Of a stretch of 64,000 nucleotides of DNA, positions 19,411 through 28,570 are shown one piece after another. Every line of letters starts with the position of its first letter. The first letter of the stretch is position 1. The stretch is taken from NCBI GenBank assembly GCA_947448025.1, contig CANFLV010000018.1, positions 24,014 through 88,013 of the forward strand. The letters are read 5' to 3'. The position numbers and the translations under genes were made by a program. Below the pieces are notes generated by a model, which searched no databases, had not been told where the DNA came from, and saw nothing but the letters and a program-made list of their open reading frames with translations. This stretch comes from Oxalobacteraceae bacterium (GTDB taxonomy: Bacteria > Pseudomonadota > Gammaproteobacteria > Burkholderiales > Burkholderiaceae_D).

Positions 19411-19926
19411 TTATTTCAGGGAATTGGACAGCGGCGTAAAACACGCAAACAGTGCGGCGGGGGCATCCGGCGCCTGGCGCGAAATGTAATTGCGAATCAG
19501 GGGTCCGGCCTTCCATGGCCGCGTCGTGCCACTCCAAATGGCGCGCTCCTGGATTTTGATCGCGCCATTGTCCTCGTGCAGCAGCACCACTGCGGGTAAC
19601 AGGGTATCGAATTCAAGCTCGGCCAGCAGCCAATGCTCGTATTGCATCAGACTGGCAATGCGGGCACTCGCGGAGTCTGGCGGACTGAAGCGCCGGACCG
19701 CATCCAAAGTCGCAATATAAGTGGGGTTTTGCCCGACGGGGCGCGTAACGCCATCACACCTTGCGGTGAGGCTCGTGTGCATATCGACCATGGCGCCGAC
19801 CACATCGTAGTGTTTGCCATCGAGACTGAGCAGCATGCCATTGTCTTCACGTTCAAATCCGATGTGGGAAATCATCACGCCGATCAGGGTGAGTCCAAGG
19901 TACAGGCTGGCGGCACGGCGATTCAT
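19411..19926 (-). CDS. Unknown protein with one N-terminal membrane helix or signal peptide
   Basis: This 171-residue protein is not recognised. I place the start at the ATG at 19926 (MNRRAASLYLGL...), because a hydrophobic stretch follows directly; an upstream in-frame start at 20001 would add 25 basic residues before it. After the hydrophobic segment (about residues 5-22) the rest is soluble and contains a region around LSLDGKHYDVVGAMVDMHTS and a Trp-rich stretch near the C-terminus. It is convergent with the dioxygenase gene, with a 16-base gap, so it is not part of the RTX operon. No regulatory site is evident. Confidence 0.55.
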   Translation of the reverse strand: MNRRAASLYLGLTLIGVMISHIGFEREDNGMLLSLDGKHYDVVGAMVDMHTSLTARCDGVTRPVGQNPTYIATLDAVRRFSPPDSASARIASLMQYEHWLLAELEFDTLLPAVVLLHEDNGAIKIQERAIWSGTTRPWKAGPLIRNYISRQAPDAPAALFACFTPLSNSLK

Positions 19927-20214
19927 CAACGGTAGCTCTACATTTCTTGGCAAAGATATTGTATCGGGGAGAATAATGTCCCGACGACGGGCAGGCCTCA
20001 TTTTAGTTGCTTAATCAAAATCAGGTATTTCTGCGCGCTGGAATAAACCCGGCCTTTGAATGAATTTCGTATTTTACATAATATAAATTATACGAAAATA
20101 TATGGGTGTTCTATGAGCGTTCAACACTTCCAATATTCGAACGCTATTCGCGCAAAATTGCGATGACTCACAGAAAAAATAACTATTGCAAAGAATCCGT
20201 AAGAACATTCAGAG

Positions 20215-20379
20215 ATGGAAAAATCTCACACGATGCTGCTCGCACGGCAGCGCGTGCTAGCTATTACAAAGACCGAGCTGCTCGATATCACTGAAGACTG
20301 CACCGAGTCGGCGTTCCATCTCGAAGAAAAAGACCTCGCCTAGATGGAACGCCTGGTCGCCGTCGACAGCGCCGATTAA
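20215..20379 (+). pseudogene. Possible decayed small gene in the gap before the gentisate operon
   Basis: The gap 19927-20375 contains no confident gene. A short frame from the ATG at 20215 encodes 42 residues, stops at TAG (20341-20343), and the same frame continues from ATG at 20344 for 11 codons to a TAA. Codon use in the second half looks coding-like (LLDITEDCTESAFHLEEKDLA then MERLVAVDSAD), which may indicate a gene broken by the TAG. Upstream of it (20060-20105) the DNA is very AT-rich and could hold a promoter. Support is weak. Confidence 0.25.
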
Positions 20380-21086
20380 ATAACCTTGACCGAGATCGGC
20401 GTCAGGCCGGCAATGCTGCCGACCATGGTCTGACCAGCCACGACGGCGCCGACGCCTTCAGGCGTGCCGGTCATGATCAAGTCGCCAGGCTGCAGCGCGA
20501 ACAGAGTCGACAGGTTTGCGATGGTTTCATTGACCGACCAGATCAGATGCGTCAGGTCGCTGCTTTGCGCACGTTTGCCATCGACGTCGAGCGTGATCGC
20601 ACCGCTGGTGATTTCACCGGTTTCAGCGATCATGCTGATCGGGCCGATTGGCGCGGAATGATCAAAGGCCTTGCCGATTTCCCATGGACGACCCTGCTCG
20701 CGCATGCGCATTTGCAGGTCACGACGGGTCATGTCCAACCCGACCGCATAGCCGAAAATGTGTGCAGGCGCGTCTTCTGCCGTGATATCGCGCCCTCCCT
20801 TGCCGATGGCGACGACGAGTTCGATCTCGTGGTGATAATTCGCCGTGATCGTCGGATACGGCATCTCGGCAGTCGTTCCGGCAGCCACTGGTACGACGGA
20901 GGCATCGTCACCCGGCTTGCAAAAGAAAAATGGCGGTTCACGGTCAGGATCGAAGCCCATTTCGCGCGCATGCGCAGCGTAATTGCGGCCGACGCAATAG
21001 ATGCGGCGTACAGGAAATTGCTCGGTCGTACCGACGACAGGCAAGCCTGCCGTGGCGGGCGGGGTAAAAACAAAAGAGATGGTCAT
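20376..21086 (-). CDS. nagK: Fumarylpyruvate hydrolase (fumarylacetoacetate hydrolase family)
   Basis: Members of this family hydrolyse fumarylpyruvate to fumarate and pyruvate, the last step of the gentisate pathway. The 236-residue product has the family core: RIYCVGRNYAAHAREMG near residue 30, FFFCKPGD, YHHEIELVVAIGKGG with the metal-binding Glu pair, GYAVGLDMTRRDLQ, and GDLIMTGTPEGVG near residue 210. Length is normal for the short form (about 230). It is the third gene of a minus-strand operon, 72 bases after gentisate dioxygenase. Some family members accept maleylpyruvate directly, which matters here because no isomerase gene is next to it. Confidence 0.88.
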   Translation of the reverse strand: MTISFVFTPPATAGLPVVGTTEQFPVRRIYCVGRNYAAHAREMGFDPDREPPFFFCKPGDDASVVPVAAGTTAEMPYPTITANYHHEIELVVAIGKGGRDITAEDAPAHIFGYAVGLDMTRRDLQMRMREQGRPWEIGKAFDHSAPIGPISMIAETGEITSGAITLDVDGKRAQSSDLTHLIWSVNETIANLSTLFALQPGDLIMTGTPEGVGAVVAGQTMVGSIAGLTPISVKVI

Positions 21087-21158
21087 GGAGTCGGTCCGGT
21101 TATGCAGTCAAGGGGGGCCGGCGATTCAAGACAGCGCCGGCCGTAAGGTAAAACGGTC

Positions 21159-22208
21159 TCAGTCGTCGAGGAAGGCCTCGCGCAGCACGCCCATCGCTTC
21201 CAGCACGGGCCGATCGGAATAACTGAACAGCACGACATCGTCGCTTGCATTAAATGAGACTGGCGCCCACGACGGCACGACAAAAATATCTTTCGCCACG
21301 AAGCTAAAAGTCTGCTCGCCAATCTGAACCGAGCCGCTGCCTTCGACCACGCTGTAGACGCTACCATCGGTGCTGCGATGGCGTTTGCCCGTGAAGCCTT
21401 TAGGCAGCAGCTGCAGGAAAGTCGCGATCGTCGGCATCGGGTAGCCGCCGGTTTGCGGATTCACATAACGCAGCTTGACGCCATGCCAGGCATCGATAGC
21501 GGCGCTGCGACGCAGGGTTTCCAGCGCCTCGCGTGAGCGCGCATAGGGATAATTGAAAATCGGCGACGTGCTGCCCTGATGTAGCTGGCGCACCGGCGCC
21601 ATATTGTGGCCGTAGCTGGCAAAGGTCTTGCCTTCGGGCTTACTGACAGACTGGCTGGCCTGCACATCGTTTTCGGCAAAGCCGGCATCGAAAAAGCGGA
21701 TCATCGGGATGTCGAGGCCATCGAGCCAGACGACTGGTTCTGCTGCACCATCGATGCCGGGATTGCCATGGTCATGCCAGGTCCAGGACGGCGTGATGAT
21801 GAAGTCGCCGGGATGCATCTGGGTCTTTTCGCCATCCACGGTCGTGTAAGCGCCCTGCCCGCTGACGACAAAACGCAACGCCGACTGGGTATGACGATGC
21901 GAAGGCGCGACTTCGCCCGGCAGGATCAATTGCAGGCCGGCATACAGCGACTGCGTGATCGCGGAGCTACCCGGCATGGCGGGATTTTCCAGAATCAGCA
22001 CGCGCCGCACGGCTTCTTCAGCCGTAATGACTTCGCCGGCGCGCATCAGATGCGGGATGATCTCGGCGTAACGCCAGATCGTTGCCGCATAGGGCGGTGC
22101 TGGCTGCTTCGGCACCAGCGCATGCAGGGACTCCCATAAGGGTGTCAGGTGCAGGTCGACGATCGCGTCATACAGGGCGCGGCGTTCCGGGGTCTGTTCT
22201 ATGCTCAT
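21159..22208 (-). CDS. gtdA: Gentisate 1,2-dioxygenase
   Basis: This bicupin enzyme opens the ring of gentisate (2,5-dihydroxybenzoate) with O2 to give maleylpyruvate, using Fe(II). The 349-residue protein has the first cupin motif [16 protein letters not shown] (H104 and H106 as iron ligands) and WTWHDHGN (H145). The C-terminal cupin (about residues 240-340) is degenerate, as is usual. N-terminal PLWE and IWRYAEI are typical of the family. It lies between 3-hydroxybenzoate 6-hydroxylase (34 bases upstream) and fumarylpyruvate hydrolase, which fits the route 3-hydroxybenzoate to gentisate to ring cleavage. No odd features. Confidence 0.93.
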   Translation of the reverse strand: MSIEQTPERRALYDAIVDLHLTPLWESLHALVPKQPAPPYAATIWRYAEIIPHLMRAGEVITAEEAVRRVLILENPAMPGSSAITQSLYAGLQLILPGEVAPSHRHTQSALRFVVSGQGAYTTVDGEKTQMHPGDFIITPSWTWHDHGNPGIDGAAEPVVWLDGLDIPMIRFFDAGFAENDVQASQSVSKPEGKTFASYGHNMAPVRQLHQGSTSPIFNYPYARSREALETLRRSAAIDAWHGVKLRYVNPQTGGYPMPTIATFLQLLPKGFTGKRHRSTDGSVYSVVEGSGSVQIGEQTFSFVAKDIFVVPSWAPVSFNASDDVVLFSYSDRPVLEAMGVLREAFLDD

Positions 22209-22242
22209 GCAGGTCTCTCAATATTGTTATGTTTGTGCAGCC

Positions 22243-23445
22243 TCAGAGGGCCAGGCAATTTTCCGGTGTCCAGCCATACAGCCAGTCGAGCGCGGTATAA
22301 AAGCCTTGTGGTGTGCGCCCCTTCCACAGATCATTTCGCACCAGTCGTTCAACGCCCTGCGCATGGTAGAGGCGGCCCATTTCACGCGCCGACAGAACCA
22401 CGCGCGCAGTGCGGGCCACGCGCGATTTCTGATACAGCTGGAAGGCTGCCGCCATGTCGAAGTCGCAATGCTGCACCGCTGCGCCGAGCGCCACCGCATC
22501 TTCGAGCGCCATGCAGGCACCCTGCGCCAGGTATTGCAGCATCGGATGTGCAGCATCGCCTAGCAAAGTCGTGCGCGCCGTGCTCCAGTTCGCGATCGGA
22601 TTACGGTCGGCGGTGCTCCAGCGCTTCCATGAGGATGGCGCATCCAGTAATTGCCGTGGTTTGTGATGGATGCCGGTGAAATAGGACAGCACTTCTTCCT
22701 TGCTGCCGTCGCGCACATTCCAGGTTTCCAGGTCGCGGCTATGGAAGGTCAGCACGATGTTGTATTGCTCGCCGCTGCGCAAAGGATAATGCACGAGATG
22801 GCAATTCGGTCCGGCCCAGACGACCGGCGCATTCCAGCGCAAGTCTTCCGGCATTTCTTCGGCGCCGACGACGGCGCGATAGACGACATGACCCGAGACG
22901 CGCACGTCGTCGCCGACGAGTTTGTCGCGCACGACCGATTTGACGCCATCGCAGCCGATCAGGACATCAGCCTTGAAGCTTGCGCCTGCGCGATCCGTGA
23001 CGGTCACGCCGAGTTCGGACTCATCGATATTCACGACATGGATCGAGGTATGAAACTGGATCAAGTCGGATTTGCAGACTTCTTCGTGGATTGCCTTGTG
23101 GATATCGGCGCGGTGGATGACGGCATAGGGGTTCTTGAAATGGGCGCGGAACGCTTCGCCGACGGTGAAGGTACCAACCTCGCTGGCGTCAACTGCATCC
23201 ATCATCACGAGGCGTTCGGTGAACACGGCGCGCGCGCGCGCATTGGCGCCCACGCCGAGCGCGTCGAGCGCAGCAAAAGCATTCGGCCCAAGCTGGATAC
23301 CGGCGCCGATTTCACCGAGCGTGGCTGCCTGTTCAAGTAGCGTGACAGGCATGCCCAGCCGTGCCAGCGCCAGCGCAGCGGCCATGCCACCGATACCGCC
23401 GCCGACGATCAATACGCTAGGAAGGCTGTTTGTTACTGAGCTCAT
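22243..23445 (-). CDS. 3-hydroxybenzoate 6-hydroxylase (FAD monooxygenase)
   Basis: This flavoprotein hydroxylates 3-hydroxybenzoate to gentisate using NAD(P)H and O2. The FAD-binding GGGIGGM follows the first strand near residue 15. The CDGVKSVVR motif lies near 170, and GDAAHPMLQYLAQGACMALEDA (FAD ribityl contact) near 296. Length of 400 residues is normal for the family. Salicylate hydroxylases are close relatives, but the downstream gentisate dioxygenase and fumarylpyruvate hydrolase favour 3-hydroxybenzoate. It is first in the operon. The 152-base gap to the divergent histidine kinase gene must contain its promoter. No LysR or MarR regulator is adjacent. Confidence 0.87.
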   Translation of the reverse strand: MSSVTNSLPSVLIVGGGIGGMAAALALARLGMPVTLLEQAATLGEIGAGIQLGPNAFAALDALGVGANARARAVFTERLVMMDAVDASEVGTFTVGEAFRAHFKNPYAVIHRADIHKAIHEEVCKSDLIQFHTSIHVVNIDESELGVTVTDRAGASFKADVLIGCDGVKSVVRDKLVGDDVRVSGHVVYRAVVGAEEMPEDLRWNAPVVWAGPNCHLVHYPLRSGEQYNIVLTFHSRDLETWNVRDGSKEEVLSYFTGIHHKPRQLLDAPSSWKRWSTADRNPIANWSTARTTLLGDAAHPMLQYLAQGACMALEDAVALGAAVQHCDFDMAAAFQLYQKSRVARTARVVLSAREMGRLYHAQGVERLVRNDLWKGRTPQGFYTALDWLYGWTPENCLAL

Positions 23446-23597
23446 TGCATCTCCGGACTGGGGTCATTTTTTTTGATGTCGTAGTGTGCCGCCTGTAATG
23501 CATTTAGTAAACTGATCCGGTGAGTTCTTGTTTCAGGCGCCATGCTGGCTGCCATTGATGCTAAGCTGAAGCAGCGCCAATACAGCAAGGAATCCCG

Positions 23598-24368
23598 ATG
23601 GCCAAGCACTCGAAACGGCAAGACACGGCAATACTCGAAGCGCGCATTGCCGAACTAAGCGCCCAACTGGCTATTGCAAGACTGCCATGCACCTCGCAGG
23701 TCTTACCGCGCATCGGCCACGAATTGCGCACGCCGCTCAATGCCATCCTCGGTTTTTCGCAAATCCTCGCTTCCAACAGCCTCCCCACCAGCGACGAACA
23801 AAAAAAGAAATTTGCCGGACACATCCTCAAAGCCGGTCGCCATCTGCTGGTACTGATTAATCAAACGGTTGATTTACTCAAGGCTGAAGCTTATTCGGCC
23901 ACGTTGGCGCCAGTCGTACTGGCAGAGGTACTTGAGAAATGCGCGACGATCATTGCTCCGCTGGCCGCTACACGATCGATAAAGATGCAATTCCCGGTAG
24001 AAGCTGATTTCCATATCGTCAGTGACAGCACGCGCCTGGAGGCGGCAATATTGATCTTGCTGGACAATGCGGTCAAATATAACGTCGAACCCGGTTCAGT
24101 GACCGTCAGCTGCACGCTGGATGACGCACACCGTCTCCGAATTAATGTCGAAGACACTGGCGCGGGGCTCGATGAAGTCCAGATGGCGGGCCTCTTCCAG
24201 CCCTTTAATCGGCTCGGGCAGGAGGCTGGCGAGATAGAAGGTGGCGGTATCGGATTATTCCTGTGCCAGCGCCTGATCGAATCCTTGGGCGGCGAGCTGG
24301 GCGCCAGCAGCCTGCCCGGCGTCGGCAGTCGCTTTACGATCACCTTGCCGGCGACTGCAACAACGTAA
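23598..24368 (+). CDS. Orphan cytoplasmic sensor histidine kinase
   Basis: The 256-residue protein has a complete kinase core: H-box IGHELRTPLNAILG with phospho-acceptor H41, N-box LLDNAVKYN near residue 157, G1 box VEDTGAGL, F-box FQPFNRL, and G2 box GGGIGLFLCQRL. There is no transmembrane segment and no PAS, GAF or HAMP domain. The N-terminal 35 residues are a short helix. Sensing must therefore depend on a partner or on the helical part. No response regulator gene is adjacent. It is divergent from the gentisate operon, so a link to its control is possible but unproven. Confidence 0.88.
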   Translation: MAKHSKRQDTAILEARIAELSAQLAIARLPCTSQVLPRIGHELRTPLNAILGFSQILASNSLPTSDEQKKKFAGHILKAGRHLLVLINQTVDLLKAEAYSATLAPVVLAEVLEKCATIIAPLAATRSIKMQFPVEADFHIVSDSTRLEAAILILLDNAVKYNVEPGSVTVSCTLDDAHRLRINVEDTGAGLDEVQMAGLFQPFNRLGQEAGEIEGGGIGLFLCQRLIESLGGELGASSLPGVGSRFTITLPATATT

Positions 24369-24474
24369 GGCATGCTTTGCTGAGTCAGATCAAACACTGC
24401 TGTGGTAGCTGCCCAAAGCTGCGTTAAACGCCGATACTGATACTGCATCCCGCCTTGAACCAACGGAGATCAGT

Positions 24475-25083
24475 ATGCTCAGACGTGTATTCCTGCGCCA
24501 CAGCGCAAGCTCGCTCGCCCTCGCCAGCCTTGCGCTCGGCGCTTGCACGACGGCGGTAACGCCCACGGTCAACAGTGACAAAAATGCCAGCGGTCAAAAT
24601 ACAAGGGATCAGCAGCGCCGCGAATTGAACGCGGGCATTGATGCCACGCTGGAGCGCCTGGGCTCGACCGTTCCCAATTCACACGAACTACTCAAGAAGG
24701 CCAATGGCGTACTGGTCTTTCCGCGCGTGCTCGCCGCCGGCTTCGGCATAGGCGGCCAGTATGGTGAAGGCGCGCTACGCATTAAAAACGCGACGGCCGA
24801 ATACTACAGCCTGGCTTCCGTGTCGATCGGCCTGCAAATTGGTGCGCAATCCAAAGCGATCGTCATGCTGTTCATGACCGACGATGCGCTCAAGAAGCTG
24901 CGCTCCAGCGAAGGCTGGTCGGCCGGCGTCGATGCCTCGGTCGCGGTCTTGAAAGTGGGAGCGAATGGCGCGATCGACAGTACCTCGATGAACGGGCCGG
25001 TGCTGGCCTTCGTGTTGACGAACGCGGGGCTGATGGCAAATCTATCGCTGGAGGGAACCAAGATTACGCGGGAGAAGGTTTAA
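24475..25083 (+). CDS. SYLF/YSC84-domain lipoprotein
   Basis: The N-terminus has a basic start, a hydrophobic core and a lipobox LALGAC with the lipidated C24, so the mature protein is anchored to an envelope membrane. The remaining part is a SYLF (DUF500/Ysc84) domain: KKANGVLVFPRVLAAGFGIGGQYGEGAL, then YYSLASVSIGLQIGAQSKAIVMLFMT, and a C-terminal LSLEGTKI. In eukaryotes this domain binds lipids; the bacterial role is not known. Monocistronic, about 105 bases after the histidine kinase gene. Confidence 0.88.
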   Translation: MLRRVFLRHSASSLALASLALGACTTAVTPTVNSDKNASGQNTRDQQRRELNAGIDATLERLGSTVPNSHELLKKANGVLVFPRVLAAGFGIGGQYGEGALRIKNATAEYYSLASVSIGLQIGAQSKAIVMLFMTDDALKKLRSSEGWSAGVDASVAVLKVGANGAIDSTSMNGPVLAFVLTNAGLMANLSLEGTKITREKV

Positions 25084-25217
25084 GGATCTATTTATCGTCG
25101 CGCAGCCAGCGTAACCAGGTCGATGGTTTGATTATTTCATGTCTGATTGACGGTTCTTTTCCTGCCCGCAAGGATAGCGGATAGCATCTACCTGCAGATT
25201 CAGGAGCTATCATGACC

Positions 25218-26165
25218 TTAATGATGCCCCAAGAGAAAAAGGATGGGTATGTCCAAGCGTTCTGACCAAGCCTTTTCATTGTGACCAGTGCCTTCAAAAA
25301 TGCGGATCATGAAATTTGGAGAAGCGCCATTTTCAATGTAGCCGTGGTCACGAATGATTTGATTTACAAACCCTTGATAGGGTTCATATTTTGCATCAAG
25401 CTCAAGCGTCCCATGATCCTGATAAATTCTGTGCCCTGTCGGGCTGGCCAAATGACTCTGTAAATAATTATAGGCAGCCAGCGGGATAGATGAATTGTGG
25501 TCATACCCGCCTATCCAGTGGGTAGACAAGCCAGCGGCGCCACCAAAAATGTGTGGATATTCGTTCATGGCATACACGGAGATCAGTCCGCCCATGCTGG
25601 AACCCATGATGACCGTACTGGAAGGATCGGTAAGGGTCGGATATCGAGCATCAATGGCCGGTTTTAACTCATTGACCAAAAACTTCAGATAGTCATCGGA
25701 CTGAGGCTTGTTTTGGAGGGCCTTTTGTACAAAAAGCTGACGAACTTCGGATGGCATGGTCTGCAAATACTTTTGCGGAAAATATTCGCTATGCCGAAAC
25801 TTGTCATTGTTCCACACGCCCACGACCAAGGTAGGACCAATCTGTCCGCTAAGCATGAGGCGACTGACAGTGCGGTCAACAAACCAGGCTTGCCGATTCC
25901 AAGTTGTCTTAGCATCAAATAACATTTGACCATCATGCATGTAAATCACATTGAATCGCTTGCCAGCGGCCTTTAACGCATCAAAATTATCTGGCAGCCA
26001 GACATCTACATGGCGCGCATCAACATACCGGGATGCCATTTCCGGCATGCGTTCAATGCGGCCGGACTCCGGCTTCGGCAAATCTTGTGCGAATGATTGT
26101 AGGCAAAACATACTGATAATAAGAGCTGTGATAAAACGCGATGATTTTCCCAAGAATTGATCCAT
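25218..26165 (-). CDS. Exported alpha/beta-hydrolase esterase (esterase D-like family)
   Basis: This 315-residue protein has an N-terminal signal peptide ending near QSFA-QD (residue 26). The family core follows: HVDVWLPDNF, FNVIYMHDGQMLF, WFVDRTVSRL, and the nucleophile elbow GSSMGG with S190. A C-terminal TGHNEKAW supplies the likely catalytic His. Relatives include enterochelin-esterase-like hydrolases; the substrate is unknown. It is co-directional with the SGNH hydrolase gene, 36 bases downstream of it, so they probably form an operon of two exported hydrolases. Both genes are visibly richer in A and T than their neighbours, which suggests acquisition by transfer. Confidence 0.85.
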   Translation of the reverse strand: MDQFLGKSSRFITALIISMFCLQSFAQDLPKPESGRIERMPEMASRYVDARHVDVWLPDNFDALKAAGKRFNVIYMHDGQMLFDAKTTWNRQAWFVDRTVSRLMLSGQIGPTLVVGVWNNDKFRHSEYFPQKYLQTMPSEVRQLFVQKALQNKPQSDDYLKFLVNELKPAIDARYPTLTDPSSTVIMGSSMGGLISVYAMNEYPHIFGGAAGLSTHWIGGYDHNSSIPLAAYNYLQSHLASPTGHRIYQDHGTLELDAKYEPYQGFVNQIIRDHGYIENGASPNFMIRIFEGTGHNEKAWSERLDIPILFLLGHH

Positions 26166-26201
26166 GCCTGTCCCTAATATCCTCTTAAACTGAATGCGCT
26201 A

Positions 26202-27044
26202 TTACCGTGACACGCTACCGCGCCTTGCCTCTTGAAGGAAATCGACGAGTCGATCACGCCAAACGGCATATCCGTCGGAATTCGGATGAAGACCATCGGT
26301 AAAGTAATGGGATATTTGACGTCCATTCACATCACAAAACGCTGGATACAGGTCAAGGTAAGTGGTGAATCTCGAATACTCCGGATCAGAGGCAAGCGCC
26401 TTCAACCGCTGATTAACCACCAACACGATTTCTTTATTTTTAACGGCATCATTGGTAGGGAGCAATGATTGGAGCACGATGCGTGAATTTGGCTTGCGAG
26501 CGTGCAATGCGCGTAAATTGGCAAGCACCCCTTCATAAATACTGTCGGCCACTGGGTACTCAACGGCCCAACTATTATTGATGCCTAACATTACGATCAT
26601 GAATTCCGGCTTGAGCTGCGGCGAATCCAACTGTCCTAATCCGCCCTGCTCCTTGGGCAAGATGCGATAAAGCACGTGCTCCAGGCGATCGCCAGATATC
26701 CCAATGTTGAAGGCAAAGTTCTCGCTGTCAGGTTTGGCAAAAGACTCATCCCATATTTTTCGGCCGTACTTTTGACCACTGACCCATGGGTTGTCATCGA
26801 AGAGCCAGAAGTCGGTAATGGAGTCGCCCACAAACAGCAATTTGACGGCACCAAGGTCTTTCGACTCACGCAAGTAGTTAGTGATTTCTGCTTCGCGCTT
26901 TTGCCAATGTTCAATTCTCGCGCTGGGTTGGCTGGACACAAACGCCGTAGCGCTCATTGCATCGCTAGACCAAGCGGATGCGCCAATGAGGATCGCGAAA
27001 AGTGTACGGAGTCCGAAAGAATTAAAATAGTAATTTGACAACAA
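26202..27044 (-). CDS. Exported SGNH/GDSL hydrolase
   Basis: The 280-residue product starts with a hydrophobic export signal (about residues 10-32). It carries the SGNH blocks: block I VGDSITD with nucleophile S75, block II GISGDRL, block III MLGINN, and block V DGLHPNSDGY with the catalytic Asp and His. The layout is that of PAF-acetylhydrolase-like or rhamnogalacturonan-acetylesterase-like SGNH enzymes, which remove acyl groups from sugars or lipids. Its neighbour is an exported esterase, so the pair may attack an esterified polymer; this is inference. Low GC relative to surroundings. Confidence 0.87.
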   Translation of the reverse strand: MLSNYYFNSFGLRTLFAILIGASAWSSDAMSATAFVSSQPSARIEHWQKREAEITNYLRESKDLGAVKLLFVGDSITDFWLFDDNPWVSGQKYGRKIWDESFAKPDSENFAFNIGISGDRLEHVLYRILPKEQGGLGQLDSPQLKPEFMIVMLGINNSWAVEYPVADSIYEGVLANLRALHARKPNSRIVLQSLLPTNDAVKNKEIVLVVNQRLKALASDPEYSRFTTYLDLYPAFCDVNGRQISHYFTDGLHPNSDGYAVWRDRLVDFLQEARRGSVSR

Positions 27045-27101
27045 AGCTAATCCCCTATCAAAGCGAAAAAATACTGCTCTCGACCACGAAAAAAATTCGT
27101 T

Positions 27102-28349
27102 CTAGTGAAAAAACAGATAAGCCACAAATATCGCCGCGACCACACCAGAAGCATCCGCAAGCAAGCCAAACGGAATGGAATAACGCGTCTTGCGGATACC
27201 GACCGAACCGAAGTACAAGGCCACAATATAGAAAGTCGTATCCGCCGATCCTTGAAAAATGCAGGCAAGCCGGCCGACAAAGGAATCCACGCCATAGGTT
27301 TTCATGGCATCGACCATCATTGCGCGTGAACCGCTGCCGCTGAGCGGCTTCATCAGAGCCGTCGGCAAGGCCGGCGTGAAATCCGTATTGATGCCCAGAT
27401 GAATGAAGACCCAGTTAAAGCCCGACACGATCACGCCCATCACGCCCGAATTACGCAGCACGCTTATGGCCACCAGCATACCGACCAGATACGGCATGAT
27501 TTTCAGCGAGGTCTCGATGCCGCCCTTCGCACCTTCGATAAAGGCGTCGTAGACATTGACCTTCTTGATCATCGCGGCAGTAATGAACCCGACGATGATT
27601 GTCAACAGTACTAGATTGCTGCTGACTTTGGAAAAGACTTCGATATCGCTGCGGCTCATATAGTGACTCAGGTACCAGACCAGCCCGACGATGAAGGCGG
27701 TGATCCCGCCGAGCCAGCCGACCACAACCGGATTGAATAGATTGATGCGCTGCTTGATCGCCACGCTCACCAGCCCCACCATCGTCGCCACATAGGTCGC
27801 GATCATGCAGGGAATGAACACATCGGAAGGGTCCGCAGCCCCGAGCACCGCGCGCTGGGCCATGATGGTCAGCGGGATCAGCGTCAAACCAGACGTATGC
27901 AGCACCAGGAACATGATCTGCGCATTGGTCGCCTCCTCCTTGTTTGGATTGAGCGTTTGCAGGCTCTCCATCGCCTTCAGGCCAAAAGGGGTAGCGGCGT
28001 TATCGAGGCCGAGCAGGTTCGCGGAAAAGTTCATCACCATGTGGCCAGTGGCCGGATGATCTTTTGGCACTTCCGGAAAAATGCGCGAGAAGAAAGGCGC
28101 GATCAGCTTCGCCAGAAAATTGACGGCGCCGGCCTTTTCACCAATGCTGAGGATACCCAGCCACAGCGTCATCACGCCCGCCAGCGGCAAGGCGATATCC
28201 ATGACCGCCACGCGCGCTGAATCGAAGGTGCCGTCGACGATGCGTTTGAATACCTCGACGTCGCCAAGGAAAATCCACTGACCGAGCGCAGCGATAAAGC
28301 CGATGATAAAAAATGAAGCCCAGATGTAATGCAATACCATGGTGCGCAA
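27102..28349 (-). CDS. SpmA/SpmB-like nucleoside-recognition (Gate) domain membrane protein
   Basis: This polytopic inner-membrane protein of 415 residues contains two Gate domains. The N-terminal half resembles spore maturation protein A (MNFSANLLGLDNAATPFGLKAMESLQ) and the C-terminal half spore maturation protein B (KIMPYLVGMLVAISVLRNSG, LPTALMKPLSGSGSRAMM, FQGSADTTFYIVALYFG). In Firmicutes these are separate genes; fused forms are common in proteobacteria. The function outside sporulation is not established, possibly export or uptake of a small solute. A second in-frame ATG lies three codons downstream. It is transcribed alone, divergent from the binding-protein gene at 28571. Confidence 0.87.
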   Translation of the reverse strand: MRTMVLHYIWASFFIIGFIAALGQWIFLGDVEVFKRIVDGTFDSARVAVMDIALPLAGVMTLWLGILSIGEKAGAVNFLAKLIAPFFSRIFPEVPKDHPATGHMVMNFSANLLGLDNAATPFGLKAMESLQTLNPNKEEATNAQIMFLVLHTSGLTLIPLTIMAQRAVLGAADPSDVFIPCMIATYVATMVGLVSVAIKQRINLFNPVVVGWLGGITAFIVGLVWYLSHYMSRSDIEVFSKVSSNLVLLTIIVGFITAAMIKKVNVYDAFIEGAKGGIETSLKIMPYLVGMLVAISVLRNSGVMGVIVSGFNWVFIHLGINTDFTPALPTALMKPLSGSGSRAMMVDAMKTYGVDSFVGRLACIFQGSADTTFYIVALYFGSVGIRKTRYSIPFGLLADASGVVAAIFVAYLFFH

Positions 28350-28570
28350 AGCCCATAAAGGTCAGAGGGATAAGTCCGGGCACATTATGCCCGAGCATGA
28401 CTTCCCTGCCGGTGAATTCGACGCCGGCGCGCGTGAATTTTCCTGCCCGACAGGCTGTTGAATGAAGTGGGATTACGCTATCATCTGCCGACCCGACATT
28501 ATCGGCATAATAAATCGCGGGCGTGATCAAGTTAACCAGGATCCAGCCCCTTCCTACCCAAGGAGACCCC

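Noticed and set aside
22651..23340. 229-residue plus-strand frame opposite the 3-hydroxybenzoate hydroxylase
   Set aside because: Shadow of a gene with clear FAD motifs; it has no motif of its own.
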